In this document: piece after piece, positions 8,169 to 15,849 of the stretch
How the letters are laid out: each line of letters begins with the position of its first letter
Position numbering within the stretch: the stretch's first letter is position 1
NCBI GenBank assembly: GCA_905200945.1
Contig: CAJKMG010000006.1
Span: 1-64,000 of the forward strand
Reading direction: 5' to 3'
From: an uncultured Akkermansia sp.
GTDB lineage: Bacteria > Verrucomicrobiota > Verrucomicrobiia > Verrucomicrobiales > Akkermansiaceae
Length of the DNA: 64,000 bases
Program-made: the position numbers and the translations under genes
The notes under the pieces: generated by a model
What the model was told of the DNA's origin: nothing
The model's database searches: none
Seen by the model: the letters and a program-made list of their open reading frames with translations, nothing else

Positions 8169-9257
8169 TCAGGCCTTCAACACAGCTGCATCAAGTTCCA
8201 TTTCAAACAGCAGATTGTCCCGGCACACATCGGCCTGTATGCCGATGCAGGGCATGATGGAGAGGCCGCGGCGCAGAGCTATTTTTCCGTAGTGAGAGGC
8301 ATAATCCTTATCTTTGAAATAGGCTACGGCGCGGACAACATCCTTCCAGCCCATGCCGCGTGATTTCAGGATGGCTTCAATCACGTCCAGCGAGAGCTCT
8401 GTCTGCCTGTCGATATCGCCGGGATGCAAGGATTCTCCGCCAGGGGCAATGCTGGCCGTACCGGAGACGATGACTTGCCGGAACAGCGGGTGATCCACTT
8501 CCACCGCACGGCTGAATGAGCTGCGGTAATCCTGAGCCGAACATTGCAGCGGCGAAGGGATATCTTTTACTGTCACACGGCCACTCTTCGGTCGAATGGC
8601 AAATGCGCGGGCCAACAAGGCCGCATTTTCCCGATTGCCGGATCCAATCCCCGTACTGGCAGGAACAAGGCGATCAAACACGCCGCGGATTGCAAAAAAT
8701 ATGTCGCGGGCGCGATTGAACTCTTCATACCAGTCCAGCAGGCTGTTGTTGTAAAACCATGTGCGGACCACGTGGGAAAAATCCATACCGGTCCGGTTCA
8801 GCGCTTCTTCCATTTGCCGGAAGACATCCAATGTCTGCTCGGTGCGTCCGGCTGTCCGGTCGCGGGGCGACAAACCGCCCAGAACGGCATACTCGGCATA
8901 TTCATCCTCATAAAAAACGCCGGCGGAGCGGCCATTGAACTCAATCGTCCGGGCATTCCCCCCCTCCACCGCGCAGATTTGCATGCCTCGATAGAAGGAT
9001 GCGCCCGTTTTCGTACCCAAAAAGGCAGTCAGCCCCGCCCCGGGCACCGGGGAGAGATCCAGATCAGCGCTGCCGTACACTTCCGGGCCAACCCATTGGA
9101 GACCGCTTTTCTCAGCTTTTTGGAGCAATGCGGCATGCTCGGCCAACTGCTCAGGTTTGTTTCCGGCAAGCGTAATGAATTGCAGAGATGCGCCTTCACC
9201 GCCCAGCGGGAGCGACTTGACGGAAACACCTTTGTTTTTTTCCAGGTTGCAGGTCAT
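8169..9257 (-). CDS. Chorismatase/RidA-like two-domain protein (FkbO/Hyg5/XanB2-type)
   Basis: This 362-residue protein is built from two RidA (YjgF)-like halves. Several stretches match what is known of chorismatases (FkbO, Hyg5, XanB2), which hydrolyse chorismate to a dihydroxy-cyclohexadiene carboxylate or 3-hydroxybenzoate. These are RTWFYNN followed by a WYEEFNRARD region and PASTGIG, then VSGTASIAPGG with a GDIDRQT element, and a C-terminal ADVCRDNLLFEME carrying the late acidic residue expected to be catalytic. Some residues differ from my recollection of the characterised enzymes (RTWFY in place of RTWNY), so activity is inferred and a non-catalytic RidA-type role remains possible. 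It sits between the di-heme gene (14-bp gap) and the first permease (4-bp gap). Confidence 0.7.
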   Translation of the reverse strand: MTCNLEKNKGVSVKSLPLGGEGASLQFITLAGNKPEQLAEHAALLQKAEKSGLQWVGPEVYGSADLDLSPVPGAGLTAFLGTKTGASFYRGMQICAVEGGNARTIEFNGRSAGVFYEDEYAEYAVLGGLSPRDRTAGRTEQTLDVFRQMEEALNRTGMDFSHVVRTWFYNNSLLDWYEEFNRARDIFFAIRGVFDRLVPASTGIGSGNRENAALLARAFAIRPKSGRVTVKDIPSPLQCSAQDYRSSFSRAVEVDHPLFRQVIVSGTASIAPGGESLHPGDIDRQTELSLDVIEAILKSRGMGWKDVVRAVAYFKDKDYASHYGKIALRRGLSIMPCIGIQADVCRDNLLFEMELDAAVLKA

Positions 9258-9271
9258 GAGTATTTTCTTTT

Positions 9272-10930
9272 TTAAAGTGCTTTCAGAAATTGAATCAGCT
9301 GGCCGCGCTCTTTGGCGGAGAGATGGCGGAACATTTCACGGGAGAATTCGCTTTCGCCGAAGTGCCACAGGATGGCTTCTTCAAAATCGCGGGCGCGCAG
9401 ATCATGGAACATATCGGTATGGTTGGCGGTTTTGTGCATCAGCCCCCTTCCCCACAGGGGCGGCGTACGCCAGAAACGAGAACGCCCGCGGTTGATTTCC
9501 CCCATATCGTGACGCAGCATATCCGTATAGGGGCGGATGGTCTGGTTCGCATAGCCGGGAAGCGGTTTGTATTCTCCCGTTGTCCATTCAGGTTTGTGGC
9601 AACCGGCACACCCCAGTTTATTGAAAAGTTCCCGCCCGCGGCGCACGTCAGGCTTGTCGAGGTTGCGGGCGGCAGGCACGGCCAGTCCGCGATGCCAGAC
9701 CATGAAATCCTCATACTGCTGCATTGAGAGTTCCTCTTCCTGCGCGCCTTCAAGGCCGCTTACATCAATGCCAAGCTCCTTCTGTTTTTCGAGCCATTCG
9801 GGCGTCATGTAGATGTTCGGGCGGTTCTTGCGCGTTACATTCGTCACGTTCCAAAGCGCATTGGCGCCAGGACCGTTTTCCAGTGTGGCGCGCGAGCAGT
9901 CCCACGTGAACTTGCCGAGGCGCCGGGTGCCGTCGGGTTCGTCAATCCATTTGCCGTGCCTCCCCTTCACCGGTCCTGTCATGCTCTGCTGGCGCCTGTA
10001 TTCGGCAATAATATCCTCGTCGCGGATGGCATCAAGCAGCCCCGTCCCGTAAATGCCGATTGTTGATTCGATTGACACGCGGTAGTCGGACGGAAGCGGC
10101 AGCAGCGGCTCAATCACATCTGCCGTGGGATAAGTCAACGTGCCCTCCGTCGGTTTGCCCGCATTGTAGGGCGTTCCGTCCGGGTATTTGTTCCCATATT
10201 GGTCGACAAAGTCATGCCATTCTATTTTCACCCCCTTGGCATAAGGCACAAAAGGAGGAACCGCTTTCGTCTGCAGCATGCCCGTGTAACCCTTCACCGG
10301 GGAACCGTCGGGATTATGTACAAAGGCCAGATAACCATTGCCGTACTGCTTGTCAAAATTGCCGGTGCGCTGGCCGCGGCCATAACCGGGGTGGCAGGCC
10401 AGACAGGATGATTTAATGTAGGTTGGGCCGAGACCTCCGAAGCGGTTGCGCTTCACGGGTACGAAGTTCCCTTCAAAAATAATTTCGCCCGCCTTGAAAC
10501 GATTCGTCAGGCCGGCTTCGGTAATTGCCGGCGCTTCCTGCTCAAATGCTTTACTGGTGGCATTAAACACCGTTCCCTTTTCACCTCCCAAATAGTAAGC
10601 CGGACCAGGTTTTCCTTCTTTCGTCCTGAGTGCGGCGGGCGTGAAATTACGGCCGCGGTTTACATGGCAGCTCACGCATGAAGCAGTCATGTATTCGGCT
10701 TTGATATTGTCAAATTTTGATGCACTCCCCTGGGCCGGATTAATCAGAGCGCGTCCGGAAATGCGGGGATGTCCCAAAACGCCGGCATTCCTTGCCGTGT
10801 CTGGGATAAAAGATTGTTCAGGAGCCGCATCCTCAGAACCTCCGAGTCCACTATTGCCCAGGGAGGCCGCTCCCGCTCCAAGCACCAGGACAGCCGCAGG
10901 TTTTGCAAATTGTCGATACTCCATGTGCAT
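9272..10930 (-). CDS. Di-heme oxidoreductase family protein (DUF1111, 'thiol oxidoreductase')
   Basis: This exported 552-residue c-type cytochrome of the DUF1111 family has three CXXCH haem-attachment motifs: near residue 85 (CVSCH), near 176 (CLACH) and near 440 (CAGCH). It also has the family's C-terminal block with GRGLMHKTANHTDMFHD and a closing HFGESEFSREMF region. The N-terminus is a hydrophobic export signal. Members are often encoded beside imelysins, as here, but their substrate is not established; an iron reduction or oxidation role is a common inference. The Met at 10924 is an alternative start. The gene follows the imelysin gene after 115 bp that contain a hairpin. Maturation would need the CcsA/ResB pair encoded downstream. 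Confidence 0.9.
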   Translation of the reverse strand: MHMEYRQFAKPAAVLVLGAGAASLGNSGLGGSEDAAPEQSFIPDTARNAGVLGHPRISGRALINPAQGSASKFDNIKAEYMTASCVSCHVNRGRNFTPAALRTKEGKPGPAYYLGGEKGTVFNATSKAFEQEAPAITEAGLTNRFKAGEIIFEGNFVPVKRNRFGGLGPTYIKSSCLACHPGYGRGQRTGNFDKQYGNGYLAFVHNPDGSPVKGYTGMLQTKAVPPFVPYAKGVKIEWHDFVDQYGNKYPDGTPYNAGKPTEGTLTYPTADVIEPLLPLPSDYRVSIESTIGIYGTGLLDAIRDEDIIAEYRRQQSMTGPVKGRHGKWIDEPDGTRRLGKFTWDCSRATLENGPGANALWNVTNVTRKNRPNIYMTPEWLEKQKELGIDVSGLEGAQEEELSMQQYEDFMVWHRGLAVPAARNLDKPDVRRGRELFNKLGCAGCHKPEWTTGEYKPLPGYANQTIRPYTDMLRHDMGEINRGRSRFWRTPPLWGRGLMHKTANHTDMFHDLRARDFEEAILWHFGESEFSREMFRHLSAKERGQLIQFLKAL

Positions 10931-11006
10931 TAATGACTGGCCGGCTTTTCAGAAATACGGCCCGTGGTACGCGTCTCCGTCAGCCGGCCGACAATTTGAA
11001 TATTGC

Positions 11007-11032
11007 GCCCAGGGTCTTTACCGACCCTGGGC
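11007..11032 (-). promoter_or_regulatory. Intercistronic hairpin between imelysin and di-heme genes
   Basis: A perfect 10-bp stem (GCCCAGGGTC at 11007-11016 with GACCCTGGGC at 11023-11032) and a 6-base loop lie just after the imelysin stop. No T-run follows on the minus strand, so it is more likely an RNA-stabilising or partial-attenuation element than a full terminator. It could set a higher imelysin level relative to downstream genes. Confidence 0.5.
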
Positions 11033-11045
11033 AATGCGGGATAAA

Positions 11046-12152
11046 TTACTTCACAAGAAGTTCCTGAACCTTGTCGAGGTTTTCGGAGAGTTCCTTGCAA
11101 CTGTCGATAATTGCCTTGAGCTGCTCCTTTTTGTCGAGGTTTTTCACCAGGGGCCCCTGTATGGCGTCGAGGCTCTTGAATACCTTGTCGATAGAACCTT
11201 TCACAGCCTGGTCAACCTTCGCGGACTTGGCGGCTACGAGAGGGGAAATCACATTGTAGGATTTTTCCACGCTCTGCACGTTGTGGCGGGAGTCCACCAG
11301 AGAAGTGTAGCTGTAAAGGGATTCACAGTCGGCGGCGTCAGCCGTTTCGTAGGGCTTGCCCACCTTTGAATCGGCTATTTCGTCGATGATGTCCTTGCTG
11401 CCGCCGATGATTTCATCAAGCACTTCAGAGTTTGACTCGTATCGGCTGCCTGCCTGGCCAGCTTTCCTGAATTCTCCCGCATAGGATTTTCCTGATTCTA
11501 TTTCAGCTTCTTCAAGGATCTTGGCCTTTTCCTCGCTGATCTTGTCAACACCCGCCCACCAGGCTTCAAGCGTAATGGCATCTTCAGCGATCACCTCGGC
11601 CACAGCGGCAAGGTAGGAAAGCTGTCCGGGCGTCAGATCGGCGGCCTTGCGGGGTTGCCCGTCCCGGAACAGCAGGTATTCGGCAGCATGGAAACCGCGC
11701 GTTTCCGCACCGAGGGAATTGCGTACGTAAGCGGCGTCAATCGTTACGCTCTTGCTGTCCGCGTTTTTGGCGACGGCATCAAGGTTCGTGGTATCCAGGG
11801 GCCAGGAGTCCAGCTTCGGGTCAAGACTGGCGAAAGCAGCCGGACCAAAGAGGAAGGATTCCGAAAGTTCCCACGGCACGCGCGTTTCAAGAAGAAGCTT
11901 CCCTGCTTCAGCAACCTTGGCATCGGTTGGAGCAGCTTTCAGCTCTTTAGCGGCCCTGGCGAATTTGAGAGCGTTATCGCTCATCGTCTTATAGGTGGGA
12001 ATGACAAGTTCATCCGCGTAGGCAGCAATAGCCGCGCCCGTTTTGTCCACCTTGGGGGAAGCGGCCTTGGCCGCCTGAGCCTGGCTGCCGAGAGCCAGGA
12101 TTGTACTTCCGGCGCAAAAGCCGGCCAGCAACATGCGTTTATATGCGTTCAT
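11046..12152 (-). CDS. Imelysin family (iron-regulated, IrpA-like/M75) periplasmic protein
   Basis: This exported 368-residue protein belongs to the imelysin superfamily, whose members are iron-regulated and linked to iron or haem uptake, although peptidase activity is doubtful. A signal peptide ends near GSQAQAA. The family GxHxxE motif is present as GFHAAE at residues 153-158, followed by YLLF, and PWELSESFLFGP matches the other conserved block. It is the first gene of the iron block. A good sigma70-type promoter with a flanking palindrome lies 106-155 bp upstream of its start codon. Confidence 0.92.
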   Translation of the reverse strand: MNAYKRMLLAGFCAGSTILALGSQAQAAKAASPKVDKTGAAIAAYADELVIPTYKTMSDNALKFARAAKELKAAPTDAKVAEAGKLLLETRVPWELSESFLFGPAAFASLDPKLDSWPLDTTNLDAVAKNADSKSVTIDAAYVRNSLGAETRGFHAAEYLLFRDGQPRKAADLTPGQLSYLAAVAEVIAEDAITLEAWWAGVDKISEEKAKILEEAEIESGKSYAGEFRKAGQAGSRYESNSEVLDEIIGGSKDIIDEIADSKVGKPYETADAADCESLYSYTSLVDSRHNVQSVEKSYNVISPLVAAKSAKVDQAVKGSIDKVFKSLDAIQGPLVKNLDKKEQLKAIIDSCKELSENLDKVQELLVK

Positions 12153-12257
12153 GGTTTTTTATTGGTAATGAAAACTTCCGTATCCTCCGCAGAGAGGCAT
12201 CCGCCAATCCGACAGGATTTCATGCGGCGTATCCGCCATTCCTTCCCGCCGGAGCGG

Positions 12258-12286
12258 AAAATAATAAGCCGTCCAGACGATGTCAA
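12258..12286 (-). promoter_or_regulatory. Sigma70-type promoter of the iron block
   Basis: Reading the minus strand there is a perfect -35 box TTGACA (12281-12286), a 17-bp spacer and a -10-like TATTTT (12258-12263). Transcription would start near 12251, leaving a 5' leader of about 100 bases before the imelysin ATG at 12152. Spacing and -35 are ideal; the -10 has two mismatches from TATAAT. Confidence 0.6.
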
Positions 12287-12293
12287 TCAAAAA

Positions 12294-12307
12294 TTAGTCT
12301 AAACTAA
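12294..12307 (-). promoter_or_regulatory. Candidate metalloregulator operator palindrome
   Basis: A perfect inverted repeat TTAGT-N4-ACTAA (12294-12298 and 12303-12307) lies 7 bp upstream of the -35 box. The TTAGTCTAA core resembles the centre of DtxR/IdeR-type boxes (TTAGSCTAA) more than a Fur box. The position upstream of -35 would suit an activator or an upstream-binding repressor. Assignment to a regulator family is speculative. Confidence 0.4.
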
Positions 12308-12408
12308 CTTTGCAAAAAAAAGAAATCCTTGCGGCCGCACGCCGGAACATTGGCATGTTATTGATCCAGAAATATTTCCCGTTCCCAGATGCACACCGGA
12401 ACCGCCTT

Positions 12409-13008
12409 TCACCAAATTCCGAGCTTCTCCGCAACAAGGCTCCTTACCTCACCAAAAGACTTCACTGCGGGCGGATTTTCCGTATGGCCGCCAAGGAACT
12501 TTTCCATCCAGATCATATGGTACCAGCGGCCGAATTTGTATCCGCACCAGTGAAATTGCCCCACGAATTGATACCCTAAATGTTCATGGAACTGGACGCT
12601 GTCCCGTGTAAGATAGGGGTCTTCAGCCTCACAGGGATAAGCGATGCACGCATTTAAATTCAAAATATTCTGCATGGAGAGAATCTTTTCCAGAGCTGCA
12701 TACAATTCCCTTCCCGTCCCCATCTTTTTCAGGTCTTCCCGTACATATACCGTCGTTTCCACAGCCCAGCGATATGCCGCACGGTTCTTGAACGTTCCTG
12801 CATAGGCATAACCGGAAATAGCCCCTTCCCTTTCCGCAACCAAATAAGGGTATTTTTCCAGTACGTGACCTATTCTTTTCTCAAACTCTGGTACTGCAGG
12901 TACTTCACATTCAAATGTGACAGCTGTTTTTTCCACATACGGAGCGTAAATTTCCAGCAGTTTGGACGCATCCCGCCTCGTTGCAATTCTGATTCTGTCG
13001 CTTTTCAT
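12409..13008 (-). CDS. GNAT N-acetyltransferase, phosphinothricin/methionine-sulfoximine acetyltransferase-like
   Basis: This 199-residue GNAT-fold enzyme transfers acetyl from acetyl-CoA to an amine. The N-terminal IRIATRRDASKLLEIYAPYVEKTAVTFE pattern is typical of the Pat/MnaT (YncA) subgroup, which acetylates phosphinothricin, methionine sulfoximine and similar amino acid analogues. The acetyl-CoA loop is degenerate but recognisable as REDLKKMGTGRELY (consensus Q/R-x-x-G-x-G/A). The C-terminal FHEHLGYQFVGQFHWCGYKFGRW matches the family end, followed by about 30 extra residues. It stands alone, about 320 bp from the gene upstream. The true substrate is unknown. Confidence 0.82.
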   Translation of the reverse strand: MKSDRIRIATRRDASKLLEIYAPYVEKTAVTFECEVPAVPEFEKRIGHVLEKYPYLVAEREGAISGYAYAGTFKNRAAYRWAVETTVYVREDLKKMGTGRELYAALEKILSMQNILNLNACIAYPCEAEDPYLTRDSVQFHEHLGYQFVGQFHWCGYKFGRWYHMIWMEKFLGGHTENPPAVKSFGEVRSLVAEKLGIW

Positions 13009-13264
13009 TTCGGTTGACCGTATAGAAACCCTGAAACGGAAGCCCTGCCGATCATTTTAATATTCCACAAGTGATTGTCAATCTGGGGCCGCCCGGGCAT
13101 CCGCCATCCCGGAAAATATCATCCGCCGCATGTTTTCCGCCGTTCCCGTCCATGAACGGAAAAAACGGGGGCGATATTCATTGCAGAAGCAACGCAAAAA
13201 CCGCATTCTTTTTACTTTGGGCACCATTCCATGTCCATTCACGGGAAGCCTCCCGAAACAGTGA

Positions 13265-13298
13265 AAGAGGCCGGATTCCATGGAGAATCCGGCCTCTT
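13265..13298 (-). terminator. Strong hairpin downstream of the 143-residue protein gene
   Basis: A 14-bp perfect stem (13265-13278 with 13285-13298, core GAGGCCGGATTC) has a 6-base loop. On the minus strand it is followed only by TTTCAC, so termination is probable but not canonical. It is the main feature of the 325-bp gap between 13009 and 13334, which otherwise holds the GNAT gene's promoter region. Confidence 0.5.
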
Positions 13299-13334
13299 GG
13301 AAAGGATAGGATACAGCTTCCCGACAAACCCGGT

Positions 13335-13766
13335 TCAGGAATAAAAACCGATATCCGGTTCCCGGTCCCGCCGCCTGCTTTTAAAATACGGATTACGGTA
13401 GCGATGGATGCATTTGCAGGAACTCCCGGGAGTATAATGAAGAGGATCCGCCTCCTTGACGGCTTCACGGCTCAATATCTCCAGAAAATCCTTCAAGGAC
13501 ATTTCCAGATCTGCATCGTGGCATGCCAGCGCGGCGGACAGGCGCACTTTGCCGTTGTCATAGTCCACATACATGGCGAACAGCGTGGTCTGGTACAAGT
13601 GCCACGGTTCCCCGCCCATTTTTCCGGACTGGTGCTGGCTGATGGCCTCCAATAGCCACGTCAGCGCATGTTCCAGTTCCAGATTGTCCAGAACATCCCC
13701 TATGAGAGATGTTTCGCGGCCGAAAACGGCTACGCTTTCCTGTTGTCTTGCCCTGTTGATTTTCAT
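13335..13766 (-). CDS. Uncharacterised 143-residue protein downstream of hpt
   Basis: I do not recognise this family. ATG 13766 is chosen because an AGGAG ribosome-binding site sits about 9 bases upstream; the longer frame would run back into hpt in another phase. The protein is soluble and acidic in its middle, with a helical heart (LELEHALTWLLEAIS) and a conserved-looking block ALACHDADLEMSLKDFLEIL. It ends in a basic Arg/Lys-rich tail that includes a Cys-x-Cys (SCKCIH). It follows hpt by 94 bp on the same strand, so the two may be co-transcribed. No signal peptide or membrane segment is visible. Confidence 0.7.
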   Translation of the reverse strand: MKINRARQQESVAVFGRETSLIGDVLDNLELEHALTWLLEAISQHQSGKMGGEPWHLYQTTLFAMYVDYDNGKVRLSAALACHDADLEMSLKDFLEILSREAVKEADPLHYTPGSSCKCIHRYRNPYFKSRRRDREPDIGFYS

Positions 13767-13860
13767 GTCTTGGTTCTCCTTTCCGGTTTCCCTTGTTAAG
13801 CAGGGCGGCGGATAATTCTGCCGCTCCAACTGTTTTGGACACTTTTTTTCAACAGGTTGT

Positions 13861-14403
13861 TCAATCTGAATTCGCAACTGCGTCAGCCATGACCACTTTC
13901 CCAATGTACGGGAGTTCCCGATGTTGCCCGTCCAGGTCCATTCCAAACCCCACCAGGAAATCGTCCCCCTGCGTAAATGCCACGTAGTCAGCCTCAAAAG
14001 GCACTTTCCGGCAACAGCGCTTGTCCACGGCTACAGCGGTGCGGACTTCCTTCACCCCTCTTCTTTTCAATTCCCGGCAAACTTCATCCAGCGTAGCGCC
14101 CGTATCCAAAACGTCATCCACCACCAGAACGGGCACATCGGGCTGGAAATCCCCGCAATCCCCATCCCACGCCACGGAACCGGAATTTCTCATTCCGGCA
14201 TAACTGGAAACTTTGACGGCCTTCACCACGGGCCGGGATTTCAAATGCCTCTCCAACATCGCAGCGAAAGGAAGAGCTCCGTTCAGCAGCAGCAATAAAA
14301 TATAAGGCTTCCCTGCCATGGCCTTGTCAATGGAAGCTGCCAGTTCCCTGACGCGCGCGCAGATGGCATTCTCTGCAATCAAAGGAGTGATGGTGTAAGT
14401 CAT
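13861..14403 (-). CDS. hpt: Hypoxanthine phosphoribosyltransferase
   Basis: This purine-salvage enzyme converts hypoxanthine (and often guanine) plus PRPP into IMP or GMP in the cytoplasm. The 180-residue length is usual. The PRPP-binding signature VLVVDDVLDTGATL is at residues 92-105, the PPi loop LLLNGALPFA near 38-47, and the flexible-loop Ser-Tyr near SSYAGM. A C-terminal D-FLVGFGMD segment forms the purine pocket. The ATG at 14403 faces the plus-strand membrane gene about 80 bp away. purB at 20875 is another purine gene in the window, but it is not linked in an operon. Confidence 0.93.
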   Translation of the reverse strand: MTYTITPLIAENAICARVRELAASIDKAMAGKPYILLLLLNGALPFAAMLERHLKSRPVVKAVKVSSYAGMRNSGSVAWDGDCGDFQPDVPVLVVDDVLDTGATLDEVCRELKRRGVKEVRTAVAVDKRCCRKVPFEADYVAFTQGDDFLVGFGMDLDGQHRELPYIGKVVMADAVANSD

Positions 14404-14486
14404 GGAAACGGAAATATGATAATATCCCTTAGCGAGTCAATCAATCCTTGCAGGAGAACAGATGCTTCCGCTATTCTCCATGGGAG

Positions 14487-15056
14487 ATGATAACGATTCG
14501 GAATTTCCGTATGCTCCCGGGATTTCTTCTGGCAGTTATTCCTCTGTTGTGGCTGGGGTCATGCGTTTTGACATGGATGTTACTTTTTGTTCCCTTCTCC
14601 CGGACGAACGTTCCGGAAGAGAGCGTAAGAGCCGTTTTTTCCCTTTTTGCTCCGTTTTTAAGCGTGGCGATTTCAGCCGTCATGCTGAATATATGGCTCG
14701 GCAAAAGGGTTTATAAAGTCAGAAACGGCTGGCTGCATACAGAAAAAAGGCTATTCGGCCTCCGGTGGGATGCTTTTGATTATGATCCGGATCTTTTGTC
14801 AGAATGCTCCATGACCCATATGGATGAACATACGACGCTGAACAGGATGGAGCTGGAACGGTTAAGACATGCGGGGGCCGTTATCCGCCGCAGGGGGAAC
14901 AGGGGGACGGAATATCCTGCGCCCTGCTGGGTCTGCCGCCTTGTTTACGACGGACAGATTCTTTTTTTTCTTGCTTCTCCTTCACAGGAACCTGCCGGCA
15001 GGCTGGCGGAGTTCATGGAAACCGTGATACGGACACACCGGGAAAGGCGCACGTAA
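14487..15056 (+). CDS. Small membrane protein of unknown function
   Basis: I do not recognise this protein. It has about 189 residues with two adjacent N-terminal hydrophobic helices (LPGFLLAVIPLLWLGSCVLT and a FAPFLSVAISAVMLNIWL stretch). A cytoplasmic or periplasmic domain with many Arg residues follows, including a CWVCRLVYDG element. The start is unsure: ATG 14487 has GGGAG directly against it, ATG 14511 is spaced better, and an in-frame TTG exists at 14448. The 3' end overlaps the convergent gene at 15013-15597 by 44 bp. The overall layout (two helices plus a beta-rich tail) resembles its convergent neighbour, so the two may be functionally related. Confidence 0.6.
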   Translation: MITIRNFRMLPGFLLAVIPLLWLGSCVLTWMLLFVPFSRTNVPEESVRAVFSLFAPFLSVAISAVMLNIWLGKRVYKVRNGWLHTEKRLFGLRWDAFDYDPDLLSECSMTHMDEHTTLNRMELERLRHAGAVIRRRGNRGTEYPAPCWVCRLVYDGQILFFLASPSQEPAGRLAEFMETVIRTHRERRT

Positions 15057-15597
15057 TTTGTTCACAGACCGCTTCCGCCCCGGGAAGAGAAAGCCAGCCG
15101 AGAGGTTCCGGTTTTCCGTTTGGAGGGAACAAATAGCGGAAGACCAGATCCCCCGTTCCGTCCCGATGGAAAATGAGGCGGATTTTCCGCAGTTCACCCC
15201 CGTTCCATTGCCTGAACAGAACACTCTTCCCGTCTGCGGACGGCTCCAGGGTCAGCAGGCGCATATTAGTCAGGGCGTGCAGACTGGCTCCGGTTCGGAG
15301 CGCGTCAATCGCGAGCAGACCGAACATAACGAATCCGGACAGGCAGCATATGCCCATGACGGCCAGAACAAACAGGATTTCTTCCGTCCGGACCGAAGCG
15401 GACGCCGCTATATAAAGCCCCCTGCCCCATGCGGCGGCAAAGAACATGGAAAACAGCATTCCCTTCCATTTCCTGGCCGCCATCATCCTCCATCCGCAGC
15501 GGGATTTCCCTTGCCACAGAATTTTTTCTCCCGGCAGCAGGCGTTCGGACAGCCTGTCCCGTTCCTCCCGCGTCAACAAATCCTGCATGTCCGTCAT
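15013..15597 (-). CDS. Membrane protein with a PH-like domain layout
   Basis: This 194-residue protein has a short N-terminal cytoplasmic part (LPGEKILWQGKSR), two hydrophobic helices (around residues 45-65 and 75-98) and a C-terminal beta-rich region with ALTNMRLLTLEP. 'GE.i.w.g.p', two helices, then 'lTn.Rll' is the layout of bacterial PH (bPH/YdbS-like) membrane proteins. The function is unknown. Its 3' end runs 44 bp into the convergent gene. Its start is divergent from polA across about 250 bp, which must hold both promoters. Confidence 0.65.
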   Translation of the reverse strand: MTDMQDLLTREERDRLSERLLPGEKILWQGKSRCGWRMMAARKWKGMLFSMFFAAAWGRGLYIAASASVRTEEILFVLAVMGICCLSGFVMFGLLAIDALRTGASLHALTNMRLLTLEPSADGKSVLFRQWNGGELRKIRLIFHRDGTGDLVFRYLFPPNGKPEPLGWLSLPGAEAVCEQITCAFPGVSVSRFP

Positions 15598-15849
15598 CCC
15601 CGTCTTTATATCAGCAGGTAAACCGGATTACACTTTTTTTCACGGGAAAGGCCGATTATGTTTTATGGCGGACAAACCGCGGCATGGGGCATTTTCCTTC
15701 TATTTTCCCCAAAACCGGACCGTCCTTCACAGGTATGCACCCGTCAAGAAAGAACTTCCGGAATATTTGCGCCGCCCCGGCCGGCAGAGGATGCTGAAGC
15801 GCATTTAACGGTAGCCTCCCGCCGGGCCGCATGGTAAAGTAGGGCAGAA

